Shown here: piece by piece, positions 9,930 through 18,774 of the stretch
Numbering within the stretch: position 1 is the first letter of the stretch
Layout: the number at the start of each line of letters is the position of its first letter
Assembly: GCF_000422885.1 (NCBI RefSeq)
Contig: NZ_AUGX01000012.1
Span: 124,001-188,000 of the forward strand
Origin: Ottowia thiooxydans DSM 14619
Lineage (GTDB): Bacteria; Pseudomonadota; Gammaproteobacteria; Burkholderiales; Burkholderiaceae_C
Reading direction: 5' to 3'
DNA: 64,000 nt
Made by a program: the position numbers and the translations under genes
Notes under the pieces: model-generated
Databases searched by the model: none
What the model was told of the DNA's origin: nothing
Seen by the model: only the letters and a program-made list of their open reading frames with translations

Positions 9930-10634
9930 ATGAGCGACCGCATTCAAACTTTTGGCTATGCTGACGCCGCACGCGGTGGGGTAGCTACTCCGGAAGAGCG
10001 CAATAAGGTATTGCGCAACACCTACTTACTGCTGGCCCTCAGCCTGATTCCTACTGTGTTGGGCGCCTGGATTGGCGTGTCCACAGGTATTACAAGAAGC
10101 CTGACGGGTGGCGTGGGTCTCGTCGTTTTTCTGGCGGGTGCCTTCGGCTTCATGTACGCCATTGAGAAAACCAAGAACTCCGCTGCGGGCGTACCTGTTC
10201 TGCTGGCTTTCACCTTCTTCATGGGCCTGATGCTCTCGCGCATGATCGCGATGGTGCTGGGTTTCAAGAACGGTTCTGAATTGGTAATGACCGCCATGGG
10301 CGGCACGGCAGGCGTGTTCTTCGTCATGGCCAGTCTCGCCAGCGTGATCAAGCGCGACATCTCCGGTCTGGGCAAATGGCTCTTCGTGGGTGCGCTGGCG
10401 ATCATGGTGGGCGGCATCGTGAACGTGTTTGTGGGTTCCACCACGGGCATGCTGGTGATCAGCACGCTGGCGATCGGCGTATTCAGCTTGTTCATGCTGT
10501 ATGACCTGAAACGCATCATCGATGGCGGCGAAACCAACTACATCAGCGCCACACTGGCCTTGTATCTGGACGTCTTCAACGTGTTCCAGAGCTTGCTGGC
10601 TATCTTGGGCCTCACCAGCGGCAGCAACGACTAA
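9930..10634 (+). CDS. Bax inhibitor-1 / YccA family membrane protein
   Basis: Inner-membrane protein of 234 residues with seven hydrophobic segments, matching the bacterial BI-1 (YbhL/YccA) family. It begins MSDRIQTFGYADAARGG, then VLRNTYLLLALSLIPTVLGA. The family's acidic C-terminal motif is present as LYDLKRIIDGGETNYISATL, followed by LYLDVFNVFQSLLAILG. The start has a strong ribosome-binding site (AGGAG at about 9915). YccA-type proteins modulate FtsH protease in E. coli; that role is only inferred here. A strong terminator follows. Confidence 0.93.
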   Translation: MSDRIQTFGYADAARGGVATPEERNKVLRNTYLLLALSLIPTVLGAWIGVSTGITRSLTGGVGLVVFLAGAFGFMYAIEKTKNSAAGVPVLLAFTFFMGLMLSRMIAMVLGFKNGSELVMTAMGGTAGVFFVMASLASVIKRDISGLGKWLFVGALAIMVGGIVNVFVGSTTGMLVISTLAIGVFSLFMLYDLKRIIDGGETNYISATLALYLDVFNVFQSLLAILGLTSGSND

Positions 10635-10652
10635 TCAGCCTCAACGGCCACC

Positions 10653-10683
10653 AAAAAAGGGTCCCACATGGGACCCTTTTTTT
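10653..10683 (+). terminator. Intrinsic terminator after the BI-1/YccA gene
   Basis: A GGGTCCC / GGGACCC stem around an ACAT loop, with an upstream A-run and a downstream run of seven T, lies 19 bp after the stop codon. It is a textbook rho-independent terminator. Confidence 0.93.
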
Positions 10684-10758
10684 GCTTGTGTACCATCGAG
10701 TTTTCGCCTGTATTCACAATTCAGCGCTCCTCGTAGCCGAAACATGATTTCTAGCGGC

Positions 10759-10764
10759 TATAAT
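10759..10764 (+). promoter_or_regulatory. -10 box for tRNA-His
   Basis: A perfect TATAAT ends 11 bp before the mature tRNA-His. The -35 position does not match TTGACA well. Confidence 0.5.
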
Positions 10765-10775
10765 TCGAAGTTCGC

Positions 10776-10852
10776 GGTGACTGTAGCTCAGTTGGTAGAG
10801 TCCCAGATTGTGATTCTGGTTGTCGTGGGTTCGAGCCCCATCAGTCACCCCA
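10776..10852 (+). tRNA. tRNA-His (GTG anticodon)
   Basis: A complete 77-nt tRNA. The acceptor stem GTGACTG pairs with CAGTCAC and the CCA end is encoded. The extra 5' G (-1) opposite C73 is the histidine identity element. The anticodon stem CCAGA/TCTGG encloses the loop TTGTGAT with anticodon GTG at 10810-10812, and the T-arm contains GGTTCGAGCCC. Confidence 0.96.
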
Positions 10853-11257
10853 AATTCTCTAAGTGTTGATGATTTAAAAAGGTTTTCCGGTGATTTCACC
10901 GGACCCCATCATCCACTTGTCTCATACAGCGCTCCTTTTCGGAGCCGCCTGTAAGCTCCCCCCCCCCCCCGTCTGATCACTGACCGTTGCGGAAATCCCG
11001 CTTGCTGTTTTTGCATGCGGTACATTGCCTTGCAAGGCCTTGGCTTGAAGCGGGTGCGCTCCCCTTTGTCGTGTCAAGATGGACAGCAGGTGCCAGAGTA
11101 GGCCTTCAGCGCGGTGCGGTACATATTGCGTTTGAGCTCAAAGGCAGTAGAGGCGCCCAATGAGATGCCTCCTGAGACAGCGGCGGGAGTCGACTGCCGT
11201 CGCGAATATCGAGAACCAAGAACACAAGAGCCAGGGCTCTCTGGATTTCAACTGATC
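10853..11257. other. Non-coding gap after tRNA-His with a C13 tract
   Basis: About 400 bp without a convincing gene. It holds small hairpins (CCGGTGATTTCACCGG near 10889; GCTCCTTTTCGGAGC near 10931) and an uninterrupted run of 13 C at 10958-10970. No integrase or direct repeat of the tRNA end is visible. Confidence 0.6.
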
Positions 11258-12100
11258 ATGTCGAAATTACTCACCACCGGCGCCACTGAGCTCCCCGCCC
11301 CGGGCAGCGTCGTGCTGCTGCCGCTGGCAGGTCAAAAATTTTCAGCAGCGGTCGTTATCAAAGCGACCACCGGGATCGATCCAACCCAGTCAACTGCCAG
11401 GCGCACGGTCAGCACAACCAGGGTGCTGGTGGTCACATCGGCCTGGGTTTCGGACGAGCCAAAACTGCCCTCCGACTCTGAACTACGTCGATGGCTGTTT
11501 CTCACCCATCATTCTTGGAAGTCTGTATTGCAAGCGCATTGGATTTCCGAACCTCTACCTCCCGGTATGAAATCGATGGGGTCAATCCCGATCACGCAAG
11601 AGGATCTGAAACTTGATTCTTCCAGCTACGGTAGCTCCTGGGAAAGCCTTGGTGCGCAGAGCCTGGCGCAATGGCGTTGGGACCATGATCGAAGTAACCT
11701 GCTAGCCGAAGAAGAGCGTGAGGCACAAGAGGTCGCAGAACGGGCGCGTTTGTATATGGAGAAGCAGGCTCAAATACTTGAGTCCACAACCCTTGACAGC
11801 TTGTCTTCAAGAGACTGGTTCTCACATTGGAACGATGACTGGGAACAGCCACTTCAGCAACAAGCCAAGGCCATGATGCTGAACTTGCTCGAAGACTTGC
11901 TGGCGCTTCAAAAAACATCCAAATCGCAGATCCTCAGCCGAGTTCGGCAATTCGTGGCATCCCTCAACCAACTGAATGCCGAGGAATCACTCATTCAAAC
12001 TACGCATAGCGAAGACCTCATTGAGGCCCTCGAGCTGATAGCGATAGTGACAAAAACCCCCACCTTGATTCAACGCGTTGATGACTGGCGGGAGTGGTAA
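11258..12100 (+). CDS. Hypothetical protein
   Basis: I do not recognise this 280-residue protein. The ATG at 11258 begins MSKLLTTGATELPAPGSVV. The first part (PGSVVLLPLAGQKFSAAVVI) faintly resembles the small beta-barrel openings of Imm26-like immunity proteins, but this is weak. The middle is Trp- and charge-rich (AQWRWDHDRSNLLAEEERE) and the C-terminal half is helical. No signal peptide or membrane segment is seen. The next gene, 57 bp downstream on the same strand, encodes a pentapeptide-like protein, so the two may be co-transcribed. Confidence 0.6.
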   Translation: MSKLLTTGATELPAPGSVVLLPLAGQKFSAAVVIKATTGIDPTQSTARRTVSTTRVLVVTSAWVSDEPKLPSDSELRRWLFLTHHSWKSVLQAHWISEPLPPGMKSMGSIPITQEDLKLDSSSYGSSWESLGAQSLAQWRWDHDRSNLLAEEEREAQEVAERARLYMEKQAQILESTTLDSLSSRDWFSHWNDDWEQPLQQQAKAMMLNLLEDLLALQKTSKSQILSRVRQFVASLNQLNAEESLIQTTHSEDLIEALELIAIVTKTPTLIQRVDDWREW

Positions 12101-12157
12101 CTATGCGCACGCCTGCTCGCCTCGTAATGCGCTCCAGCCCGTCAGCCGAGAGGACAT

Positions 12158-12856
12158 ATGACCCGAAACGCTCCTTTGATCAACCTCAGAACAAGATGGC
12201 ATGACAGGCGCGAGGAGCTACTGTCCGACCTGACCCAATTGGCCACTATTTTCGGCGAGACTACAGACGGGCTTAAAGACTGCCGCGGCTTTCTCTTCAA
12301 CTCGGGCAGTTGGAGTGGCGCTCGCGTTTCTCTGGAGAAGATGGTATTTGAAAGCTGCGATTTCTCCGGCAGCGACTTCTCCCATTGCAGTCTCATGACG
12401 CCCTCATTCAAGAACTGCAAGTTCAATGAGTGTGACTTCACAGAGGTCAGAATGTGGAACTGCGAGTTTATCGAGTGCAGCTTTGAGAAGTGCGAATTCC
12501 TGGGTGGTCAACTCGGCGTAGACGGCTTCTACAAATCCTGTCAATTCATCGCATGCCGCTTCAAACCCAAAGGCAGATCACGACGGTTGTTCGGTCATGA
12601 TGCTCTGCACGAGCAATGCCACTTCGTCACTTGCAAATTTCAGACGCTTGAGCTTGCCTCGACGCGTTTTGTACGCTGCCAATTTGCAAGCTCGTTTCGC
12701 TCGGTCCGCTTCCTGGGCACCCAAGCCACCGCGACTGATACTGGCGGGTCAGCCGTCATGCTTGAAGACTGCGATCTCATGGACTCTACTTTCCAATCCT
12801 GTGAGATTGACGAGGACTGTGCGCTAGTCCGAACGCAGGTCCCTGAACAACTTTAG
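12158..12856 (+). CDS. Pentapeptide-repeat-like, Cys-rich protein
   Basis: A 232-residue protein whose central part (about residues 60-200) is a run of degenerate pentapeptide-type repeats with Cys and Phe at regular spacing: CDFSGSDFSHCSL, SFKNCKFNECDF, CEFIECSFEKCEF, CQFIACRFK and CHFVTCKF. This predicts a right-handed quadrilateral beta-helix with cysteine ladders. No signal peptide is present, so it is probably cytosolic. Some relatives protect DNA gyrase or act as immunity factors, but nothing here fixes a function. Confidence 0.7.
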   Translation: MTRNAPLINLRTRWHDRREELLSDLTQLATIFGETTDGLKDCRGFLFNSGSWSGARVSLEKMVFESCDFSGSDFSHCSLMTPSFKNCKFNECDFTEVRMWNCEFIECSFEKCEFLGGQLGVDGFYKSCQFIACRFKPKGRSRRLFGHDALHEQCHFVTCKFQTLELASTRFVRCQFASSFRSVRFLGTQATATDTGGSAVMLEDCDLMDSTFQSCEIDEDCALVRTQVPEQL

Positions 12857-12997
12857 GTAACTAGTGAGGGGCGTACGCCACTTGGAGAAAAACTGCCCCG
12901 CAGAGGCGACTAACCATCTCGCTGGTCATCAAAGTCTGCGGAGATGACAAGGTCTACGTTGCGCTAGAGTCTCCACATCCACACAGGGTTTCCATTC

Positions 12998-13783
12998 ATG
13001 GCAGTCGAAACTTTTGAGCGCGACACTACCGTGCAAAAACTGCGCACGTTGGCCGCAAGTCACATGCTGCGCGACAGAGTTACAGAGTTGTTCATCGCCA
13101 GCATTGCTACAGGCGTACGCCGGGCGATGACGCCCATCATGGCTTACTACTCGGCGTGCAATTTGCCAGATCACACATGGGAGCGATTCGATTTTTCGGC
13201 ACACAATCGTCTCATCCGATTCGATGCCGATATTCCCTGCGCCATATGCGGCATTTTCCATCGTTCTCCCGCAGGGCGTGACTTTAGCAACTATGGGTTC
13301 TTCGACAGAGCAGAACAGATTGCCGACTTCGACCGCGCTGGGCGCTGCTCCATGACGCCGGATTACAGCCATTTGATCGACCTGGAGGATGTGCCCAATA
13401 TCACGCTGGCGTATCAGACTGAGCATGTTGAAGTGCTGCGTGCGCTATTGAAAGTGATTGAGTCCGTTCCGGTAACCTTATCAACCACAGAGCTTCAAAA
13501 GCAGGTATCAGCGACAAAATTGATGCCCAAAAGCAATCTGGCAGCACGGATCTGGTGCCTGCGGATACTCGCAGAGCTTGGCGTCGTTACGAATGCCAAA
13601 GTGCCTAAATACTCGGGTGCATTTCACTTCTACAGCTATTTGCAACGTATAGAGATGGAGAATGAGGCATTTTCTCAAATGCCTCATCGTGCAGACCCAG
13701 TTTGGCCATTGTCCGCAGGTCGCGGGCAGCCCGCCGTGAACTGGTCGTTGGCACATCAGATTTTTCCGCAGCTCGCCGCCTAG
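12998..13783 (+). CDS. Hypothetical protein with a CxxC motif
   Basis: A 261-residue protein I do not recognise. It starts MAVETFERDTTVQKLRTLAA and carries a CAIC motif near residue 82. The C-terminal half contains a region that could be a helix-turn-helix (TTELQKQVSATKLMPKSNLA...LRILAELGVV), suggesting DNA binding, but this is speculative. It ends ...QIFPQLAA. There is no signal peptide. Confidence 0.55.
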   Translation: MAVETFERDTTVQKLRTLAASHMLRDRVTELFIASIATGVRRAMTPIMAYYSACNLPDHTWERFDFSAHNRLIRFDADIPCAICGIFHRSPAGRDFSNYGFFDRAEQIADFDRAGRCSMTPDYSHLIDLEDVPNITLAYQTEHVEVLRALLKVIESVPVTLSTTELQKQVSATKLMPKSNLAARIWCLRILAELGVVTNAKVPKYSGAFHFYSYLQRIEMENEAFSQMPHRADPVWPLSAGRGQPAVNWSLAHQIFPQLAA

Positions 13784-13885
13784 TTTTTCTATACGCTGGA
13801 AAACACCTACTGCTATGGAAAATGAGGTCCACCATCCCAGTCGATCGGACCGCATGCACCGTCCGTTCAACTTCACGTTAGGCGC

Positions 13886-14167
13886 ATGAACGAAGTCCTC
13901 GGACTAGTTGGCTGGCAGGTTCTCCTCGCTTCGCTTGCCGTGGCTTTGTGGCTTGCCGCGCGCGGCCGCGGAGAGGTGTCTCGCGATCGCAAGGGGCAGG
14001 TCCTTGCGGCCTGGCTTTTGCTCGTCGGAGCCGGGCTGGGCGTACTGCCCTTGCTCATGTTGCAAGGCTTGTTTGTGGGTGCCGAAATCCTGTTAGCGCT
14101 GGGGCCTGCCCTCCTTACGTTTGTCATCTGCGCTCGCGTCTTGACAGGCCCAATACGCAAAAGATAG
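13886..14167 (+). CDS. Small membrane protein, unknown
   Basis: A 93-residue protein with three likely membrane segments (GWQVLLASLAVALWLAA, VLAAWLLLVGAGLGVLPLLML and AEILLALGPALLTFVICARV) separated by a charged RGRGEVSRDRKGQ loop. The hydrophobic/basic pattern supports a real gene, but there is no strong ribosome-binding site and no family recognised. Confidence 0.5.
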   Translation: MNEVLGLVGWQVLLASLAVALWLAARGRGEVSRDRKGQVLAAWLLLVGAGLGVLPLLMLQGLFVGAEILLALGPALLTFVICARVLTGPIRKR

Positions 14168-14415
14168 GCCGTTGGAGGCACCACCAAGGAGAGCATGTGA
14201 ATCTCGCCGGCAAGGGGTTTAGCACTATGGCGCCTGCAGCTGACGCTTTGAAAGATATCGGGTTGAGGTTCTTGCCAGCCCATCTCTGGGCGTGCAAAGT
14301 GATCGGGCATACCTGCGAAATGACGATTAACAGGCCGCTGCACCCGCTCACTTAGCAGCCGCCGGCGCAGCGCTTCATCGGCGGTCCGATTTCGTGAAAA
14401 ACGAAGTCTGCCGAC
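14168..14415. other. Intergenic, no gene seen
   Basis: About 250 bp between the small membrane protein gene and the convergent VIT/VWA gene. Short open frames overlap on both strands, but none has a credible start or protein-like composition. Confidence 0.4.
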
Positions 14416-17373
14416 CTATCGCGCCGTCTCCACCGTGAAGGTGCCCACAGTCACCAGATCTCCGGCGCCTGAAAGCCTCAACACTGTGGACTGGTCTTTC
14501 TGACCGGGTGTGCCGAAGCCCGTGCTCAGGTTCAACATGAGTGTGGTGGCAGGCGCCACGATCTGCTGCCGGTGTCCGTAGAACCTTGCCTTCACCGTGT
14601 AGGTGCCGGCTTTTGCGTTCCGCAGCGAAAACTCTTCAGGCCCGTAACCACCCACAAAATCTTTGGAAATCCGGCCGCCCTGGTAACTCAGCGTGCGGGC
14701 GAAACTCACCTCTTCTCCATTCGGATCGATCACATGCAGATCGATGTCGGTGTTGTCGGCGTCCCATGTCAGCACGGCCCTGAGGTCCAGCGGCATATTG
14801 ATCGTCAGAGCGGGGTCTATTGACGAGAGGTCCAGTGCCTTGCCCCCGGCCGCCGTATGGCGCGCGATGATGGCATTCATCTCGGCCAGCGCAATCAGCT
14901 CTATGTCTGGAAAGCGCTGGTTCCAAGGGTGGCTGGCCACATGCCAGAGAAGGTTCACAGCCTCCTGGCCTTGTCCCGCTGCATCCAAAGCCAGTGCCAG
15001 ATCGCGCCACGACTGCGGCTCGTCTGGGCTCAGGCGATGGACCTTGCGCAATACCGGTATGGCCTCGTCCCACGCCGAAGCTTGCATCAGGCGATAACCA
15101 AGGATGCGCAGGATGTGCCGGTTCTCCAGGTCCATCTCTGCGAGGTTGGAAAGAATGCGCAGGCCCAGCTCGCGCTGCCCGCGCTCGATGAACAGGTCTG
15201 CCGCATCGATATGGAAAGCGGTGCTGGACGCATGCGAGGGCCGCTCATCCAGGTAAACGGCATACATCTGGTCGCCAGAGGCGGCACGCAGGCGCCGTGC
15301 GTAAGGCTCGTCGGGTTGCCACTTCTGCAGCCGTATCGTGGCTGGCGCCTGGCCCGCCTGCTGCGCACTGGCGCTTGGACCAGCAGAGGGTGCGGCCGCC
15401 GGTGCGGGTGCGGGTGCTGGCGGTGCACGCATGGCGGGCGACGGTGCCACTGCGGCCACCGAAGAACGGACGCGAGCCGGAACAGCCCCGGTATCGGACG
15501 TGGCTTGCGGGTTCACAGGCTTCGGGGGCATGTCTTTGGGGAAATCCTTTGCCCACCAATCCGCCTTGGCCTTGAAGCTTTGGGTCACTCGCTTGAGATG
15601 GGCCGCACGCGTTGCACTGGTCTTGTCTCTGGCCTGTGCCATCAGCCGTTCGTAGTCGGCTCGCAGCGACTCCGGTGGCTCGATTTCATATCGAGCGTAA
15701 TCATTCACACTGTCCAGGACGATCAGCGACGTGGCGCGCGTAGCCAGTGAAAAGTGCATGCCGAGCCGCAAAATAGCAGCGCTGTTGCGGTCTGCGTCTG
15801 CTTCCAGCTTTTCGATGGCCAGGGCAGCCCATTGCCAACTGGCCAGTGACGGCGATGCAGAAGCCGTGGCCGGCGCCGCCACCGCAATCCGGCGGGTACT
15901 GCGCTGACCATTCGGGGACTCCAGATCTATTTCGATCATGGCTTCCGGCGCGGTCAGGACACCGGCCACTGCCAGTCTTCCAGCTTCCGGGTAAGCGGAC
16001 GCAGCCAGCAGATCCGCTGCGCCTGTGGAGCGCAAACCGACGACGCGGGTATGCGCAGTCTTCATCATCTCCACCGCTTTATCCGCAGCCAGCAGGGAGG
16101 TGTCCACATAGCTTCCTCCACTGGCCTCGGCCAGTTGCCGCAGGCGGCGCGCATCACTGCCCGCACCCGATCCTATGGCGTGCAGGGGTACTGCTGGCGG
16201 AGCCAGCGAAGCCGCGCCGTAGTTGTCCAGGCCATCGCTGAACAGCAGGACTTCCTGCGCATCGACGGGTATGCGGGCAGCGCCCAGTCGGGTCGCACCG
16301 TCATACACCACCGCTTCCAGCGCCGAGCGCAGTTCACGCCAGTCACCACCCACTATCTCGAAGGACTTGAGTTCCTGCGGTACGTCGCGCAACAGCTGCA
16401 CGGCCACGGTGACCCTGCCCACGGATCGGAACCAGGCATCAAGCAAGGCAAACGACGCGGCGTGATTGCGCTGGCCGCCAGAACCGGACGCATCCCAGAG
16501 AAGGCTTACCCGGCGGGGTGTGGGTCTGGCCTGGGTCTGTGTAGGTAGCCATGCATCGGCGTAGAAGTAGGTCTTGCCCTTGAATACGTTGGTGGTAACT
16601 GCCGGCACAGCGCCTGGATTGGCTTCCCCCGCTGCGTGGCGGATAGTGACCAGCAGGCCCTGGGCGTGGCCACCCGCATTGGTGCTGCTACGGGGCAGTG
16701 CCAGAACCGTACCTTGGCGCCCATCCGCCACCGGCTTGTAGCGTGCCGCGCCCCTCTGCGCCGTCACCCGTGAGGGCGCCACGCCAGCGATACGCACACG
16801 TACATCCATCTGCTGCACAGCCCGGCCGAACTGAAGAGGCAGACGCAACTGCAAGCTTTCCGCGCCACGCGCCTGTACCCGAGGCAACTGGCTTGCAATA
16901 TCCAGCACCACGCGCCGTGATCCGCTTGCAGGCAAGGGGTAAACGCGCAGCTTGTAGTTGGTGCCACCGGTCGACTCCAGTAACGCGGGGTCTACGCGGG
17001 CCCGAGTGACGTCGTCGAAGACCTGCCGGCCCTTGGCTTTCTCCACGGCGACCGCCGGCCTCAGGTGACCGCCTATATCCAATGCGAACCCTAAAACCTC
17101 CTGCCCTGGCTCCAATGGGAACTGCAGCTCGCCTTCAAGTTCCAACGCGTTCGGATTGCGCACCTCCAGCTCCACCCGTGTCCGCGCGATCCGACCAACG
17201 ACCTCGGTGTCGCTGCTGACCCGCGTGATTTGTACCGGCAGGCGAGCTTGCGGCACCACCACACGGATGACTCCATTTTGGGCAACCGCGGTTGAAGACA
17301 TCAGGGTCAGGCTGACGAGTTGAGCAGCGATCAGAAAAGTCTTGACCATGAGGCGACGAAATGGGCTAGGCAT
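14416..17373 (-). CDS. Secreted VIT / VWA / TPR / DUF2135 protein
   Basis: A 985-residue exported protein. From the ATG at 17373 a signal peptide (VKTFLIAAQLVSLTLMSSTAVAQ) is followed by a vault inter-alpha-trypsin (VIT) domain (about residues 25-165, VELEVRNPNALELEGELQFP). A VWA-like domain (about 290-460) carries a MIDAS-type DASGSG. A Pro/Ala-rich linker (about 645-690), helical TPR-like repeats, and a C-terminal DUF2135 domain (LTWDADNTDIDLHVIDPNGE...) follow. VIT/VWA proteins are extracellular or periplasmic metal-dependent interaction proteins; E. coli YfaP has the DUF2135 module. It is divergent from a Cys-rich exported protein and two membrane proteins. Confidence 0.88.
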   Translation of the reverse strand: MPSPFRRLMVKTFLIAAQLVSLTLMSSTAVAQNGVIRVVVPQARLPVQITRVSSDTEVVGRIARTRVELEVRNPNALELEGELQFPLEPGQEVLGFALDIGGHLRPAVAVEKAKGRQVFDDVTRARVDPALLESTGGTNYKLRVYPLPASGSRRVVLDIASQLPRVQARGAESLQLRLPLQFGRAVQQMDVRVRIAGVAPSRVTAQRGAARYKPVADGRQGTVLALPRSSTNAGGHAQGLLVTIRHAAGEANPGAVPAVTTNVFKGKTYFYADAWLPTQTQARPTPRRVSLLWDASGSGGQRNHAASFALLDAWFRSVGRVTVAVQLLRDVPQELKSFEIVGGDWRELRSALEAVVYDGATRLGAARIPVDAQEVLLFSDGLDNYGAASLAPPAVPLHAIGSGAGSDARRLRQLAEASGGSYVDTSLLAADKAVEMMKTAHTRVVGLRSTGAADLLAASAYPEAGRLAVAGVLTAPEAMIEIDLESPNGQRSTRRIAVAAPATASASPSLASWQWAALAIEKLEADADRNSAAILRLGMHFSLATRATSLIVLDSVNDYARYEIEPPESLRADYERLMAQARDKTSATRAAHLKRVTQSFKAKADWWAKDFPKDMPPKPVNPQATSDTGAVPARVRSSVAAVAPSPAMRAPPAPAPAPAAAPSAGPSASAQQAGQAPATIRLQKWQPDEPYARRLRAASGDQMYAVYLDERPSHASSTAFHIDAADLFIERGQRELGLRILSNLAEMDLENRHILRILGYRLMQASAWDEAIPVLRKVHRLSPDEPQSWRDLALALDAAGQGQEAVNLLWHVASHPWNQRFPDIELIALAEMNAIIARHTAAGGKALDLSSIDPALTINMPLDLRAVLTWDADNTDIDLHVIDPNGEEVSFARTLSYQGGRISKDFVGGYGPEEFSLRNAKAGTYTVKARFYGHRQQIVAPATTLMLNLSTGFGTPGQKDQSTVLRLSGAGDLVTVGTFTVETAR

Positions 17374-17784
17374 ACAGACTCCGGGATATTTTTGAGCCAA
17401 GTTGTGCTCCTGAAAATTCATGCAACGACTACGCTCTTTTTTGTGATGATGACGAGTGCGGGACGGCGGTCACGGGTCGTTTCATAGCGGTAGCTCAACT
17501 AAGCACAACACGCTTGCCTAGTCTATCCCTCGAATACGTATTTTTTGCTTGCTGCAGCCATACGCGAGTGCCGTTGCGCTAAACAAATACAGCCTTGAGA
17601 AGCAGACGAGAAAGCTTTATGGACCAGCGCTACAGTAGTAAGCTCGTCAAACGCGGGAAGCTGCACACTGAAAACAAGCGGCGTTCTTTCGACGACATCC
17701 GGAATCACAACGACCGAGCCAAAAGCGCTCGTTATGATTTCCTGTCGGGCAATCGCCCGACACTCACCGCATGAAGGTCCGATC
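17374..17784. promoter_or_regulatory. Divergent intergenic region
   Basis: About 410 bp between the VIT/VWA gene and the Cys-rich exported protein. It should contain both promoters. An antisense open frame at 17523-17843 crosses the downstream gene's start and does not look like a protein, so it is not called. Confidence 0.4.
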
Positions 17785-18450
17785 ATGAAACTGCGCGCTG
17801 GCCTTTTCCTTTTTTTACTAAGCTTGCTTGTGTTCGGCATCAATATTGCGCATGCCGATCTACTGCCCCCTCAGGCCGCCCCGCTGCAGCAGCGCTTCGC
17901 AGAGAATCCACAGGCCTATGACAGAGTAGACCCCTGGTGCAAAAGCCTCACCGTCAACGAAGCCTGCACCATACCCGGCAACACCTTGCAGGGCGGCGGC
18001 AGCGGTCAGTGCAAACGATCCATGGACCGCAGCTACCGCTACATCGACCTGACATGCAGCTTGAACGTCAGGCCGGTCATCGAACGCGGATTGCCCTCAG
18101 GCCCCTGGCAGGCCTGGGCCGGCTACTGCGGCCCGCCCGGTAGCCCGCCGCGCGATGCCGCCCAACTGAGCCAGATGCAGACCATGGGCTGGAGCTGCGA
18201 GGAACCAGCTTTGGCAACTGACCGCTTCTGTACCGGTCTCACCGAAGACCAGGCATGCACCCTGAGCGTGACTGCCGGCGCCACGGTCAGCAACTTTGAC
18301 GGTGTCTGTCAGCGAAAAACTGAATCCAAAAGCATCTACCACCAAGGCCGAAAATCACTCACCAGGCCGGTGCTTCAGTGCCAATCACCCTTGCCGCTGA
18401 CCGCCAGTCCGCTGGAACCTGTCAACGCCTGGCGCAAACTGGTGCAATAA
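17785..18450 (+). CDS. Exported protein with duplicated Cys-rich module
   Basis: A 221-residue protein with a clear signal peptide (MKLRAGLFLFLLSLLVFGIN ending HADLLPP). The mature part contains two similar blocks: WCKSLTVNEACTIPGN...GQCKRSMDR...DLTC, and FCTGLTEDQACTLSV...GVCQRKTES...VLQC, each with four cysteines. This suggests an internal duplication with two disulfides per unit in the periplasm. Function unknown. It is the first of three tightly spaced rightward genes (3-bp gap to the next). Confidence 0.72.
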   Translation: MKLRAGLFLFLLSLLVFGINIAHADLLPPQAAPLQQRFAENPQAYDRVDPWCKSLTVNEACTIPGNTLQGGGSGQCKRSMDRSYRYIDLTCSLNVRPVIERGLPSGPWQAWAGYCGPPGSPPRDAAQLSQMQTMGWSCEEPALATDRFCTGLTEDQACTLSVTAGATVSNFDGVCQRKTESKSIYHQGRKSLTRPVLQCQSPLPLTASPLEPVNAWRKLVQ

Positions 18451-18453
18451 GCC

Positions 18454-18774
18454 ATGGACGGAGGTACGGCGCTGGCGTTGTCGCTGAGCATAGAGGCGCC
18501 CATCGTCTGGATAGCCGGCCGGCGTACTGTGACCGCTGCAAGACTGGCCGTGGCTTCACTGCTTCCCACCGTGTTGACCCACCCGTTCGCGTGGCGCTCC
18601 ATGGCCAACTTCGGCGCACATGATTACAGCACCGGCCTGCTGCTGGTCGAAGCCCTGGTCGTCTTGGCTGAAACCGCCCTGCTCTGGCTGATCACGCGAC
18701 AGTCGCTGGTGCGATCTCTGTGTGTGGCCGTGGCGGCCAATGCAGCATCAGCTGCCCTGGGGATGCTGCTGTGA
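18454..18774 (+). CDS. Small integral membrane protein
   Basis: A 106-residue protein, hydrophobic throughout, with about three transmembrane segments (including VASLLPTVLTHPFAW and LLLVEALVVLAETALLWLIT). It begins MDGGTALALSLSIEAPIVW, 3 bp after the preceding stop, and its own stop overlaps the next gene's GTG start (GTGA). The spacing makes it part of the 17785-19712 operon. No family recognised. Confidence 0.7.
   Translation: MDGGTALALSLSIEAPIVWIAGRRTVTAARLAVASLLPTVLTHPFAWRSMANFGAHDYSTGLLLVEALVVLAETALLWLITRQSLVRSLCVAVAANAASAALGMLL

Noticed and set aside
17523-17843. 106-codon minus-strand ORF between the VIT/VWA gene and the Cys-rich gene
   Set aside because: It covers the start and signal peptide of the rightward gene and has no credible start signal.
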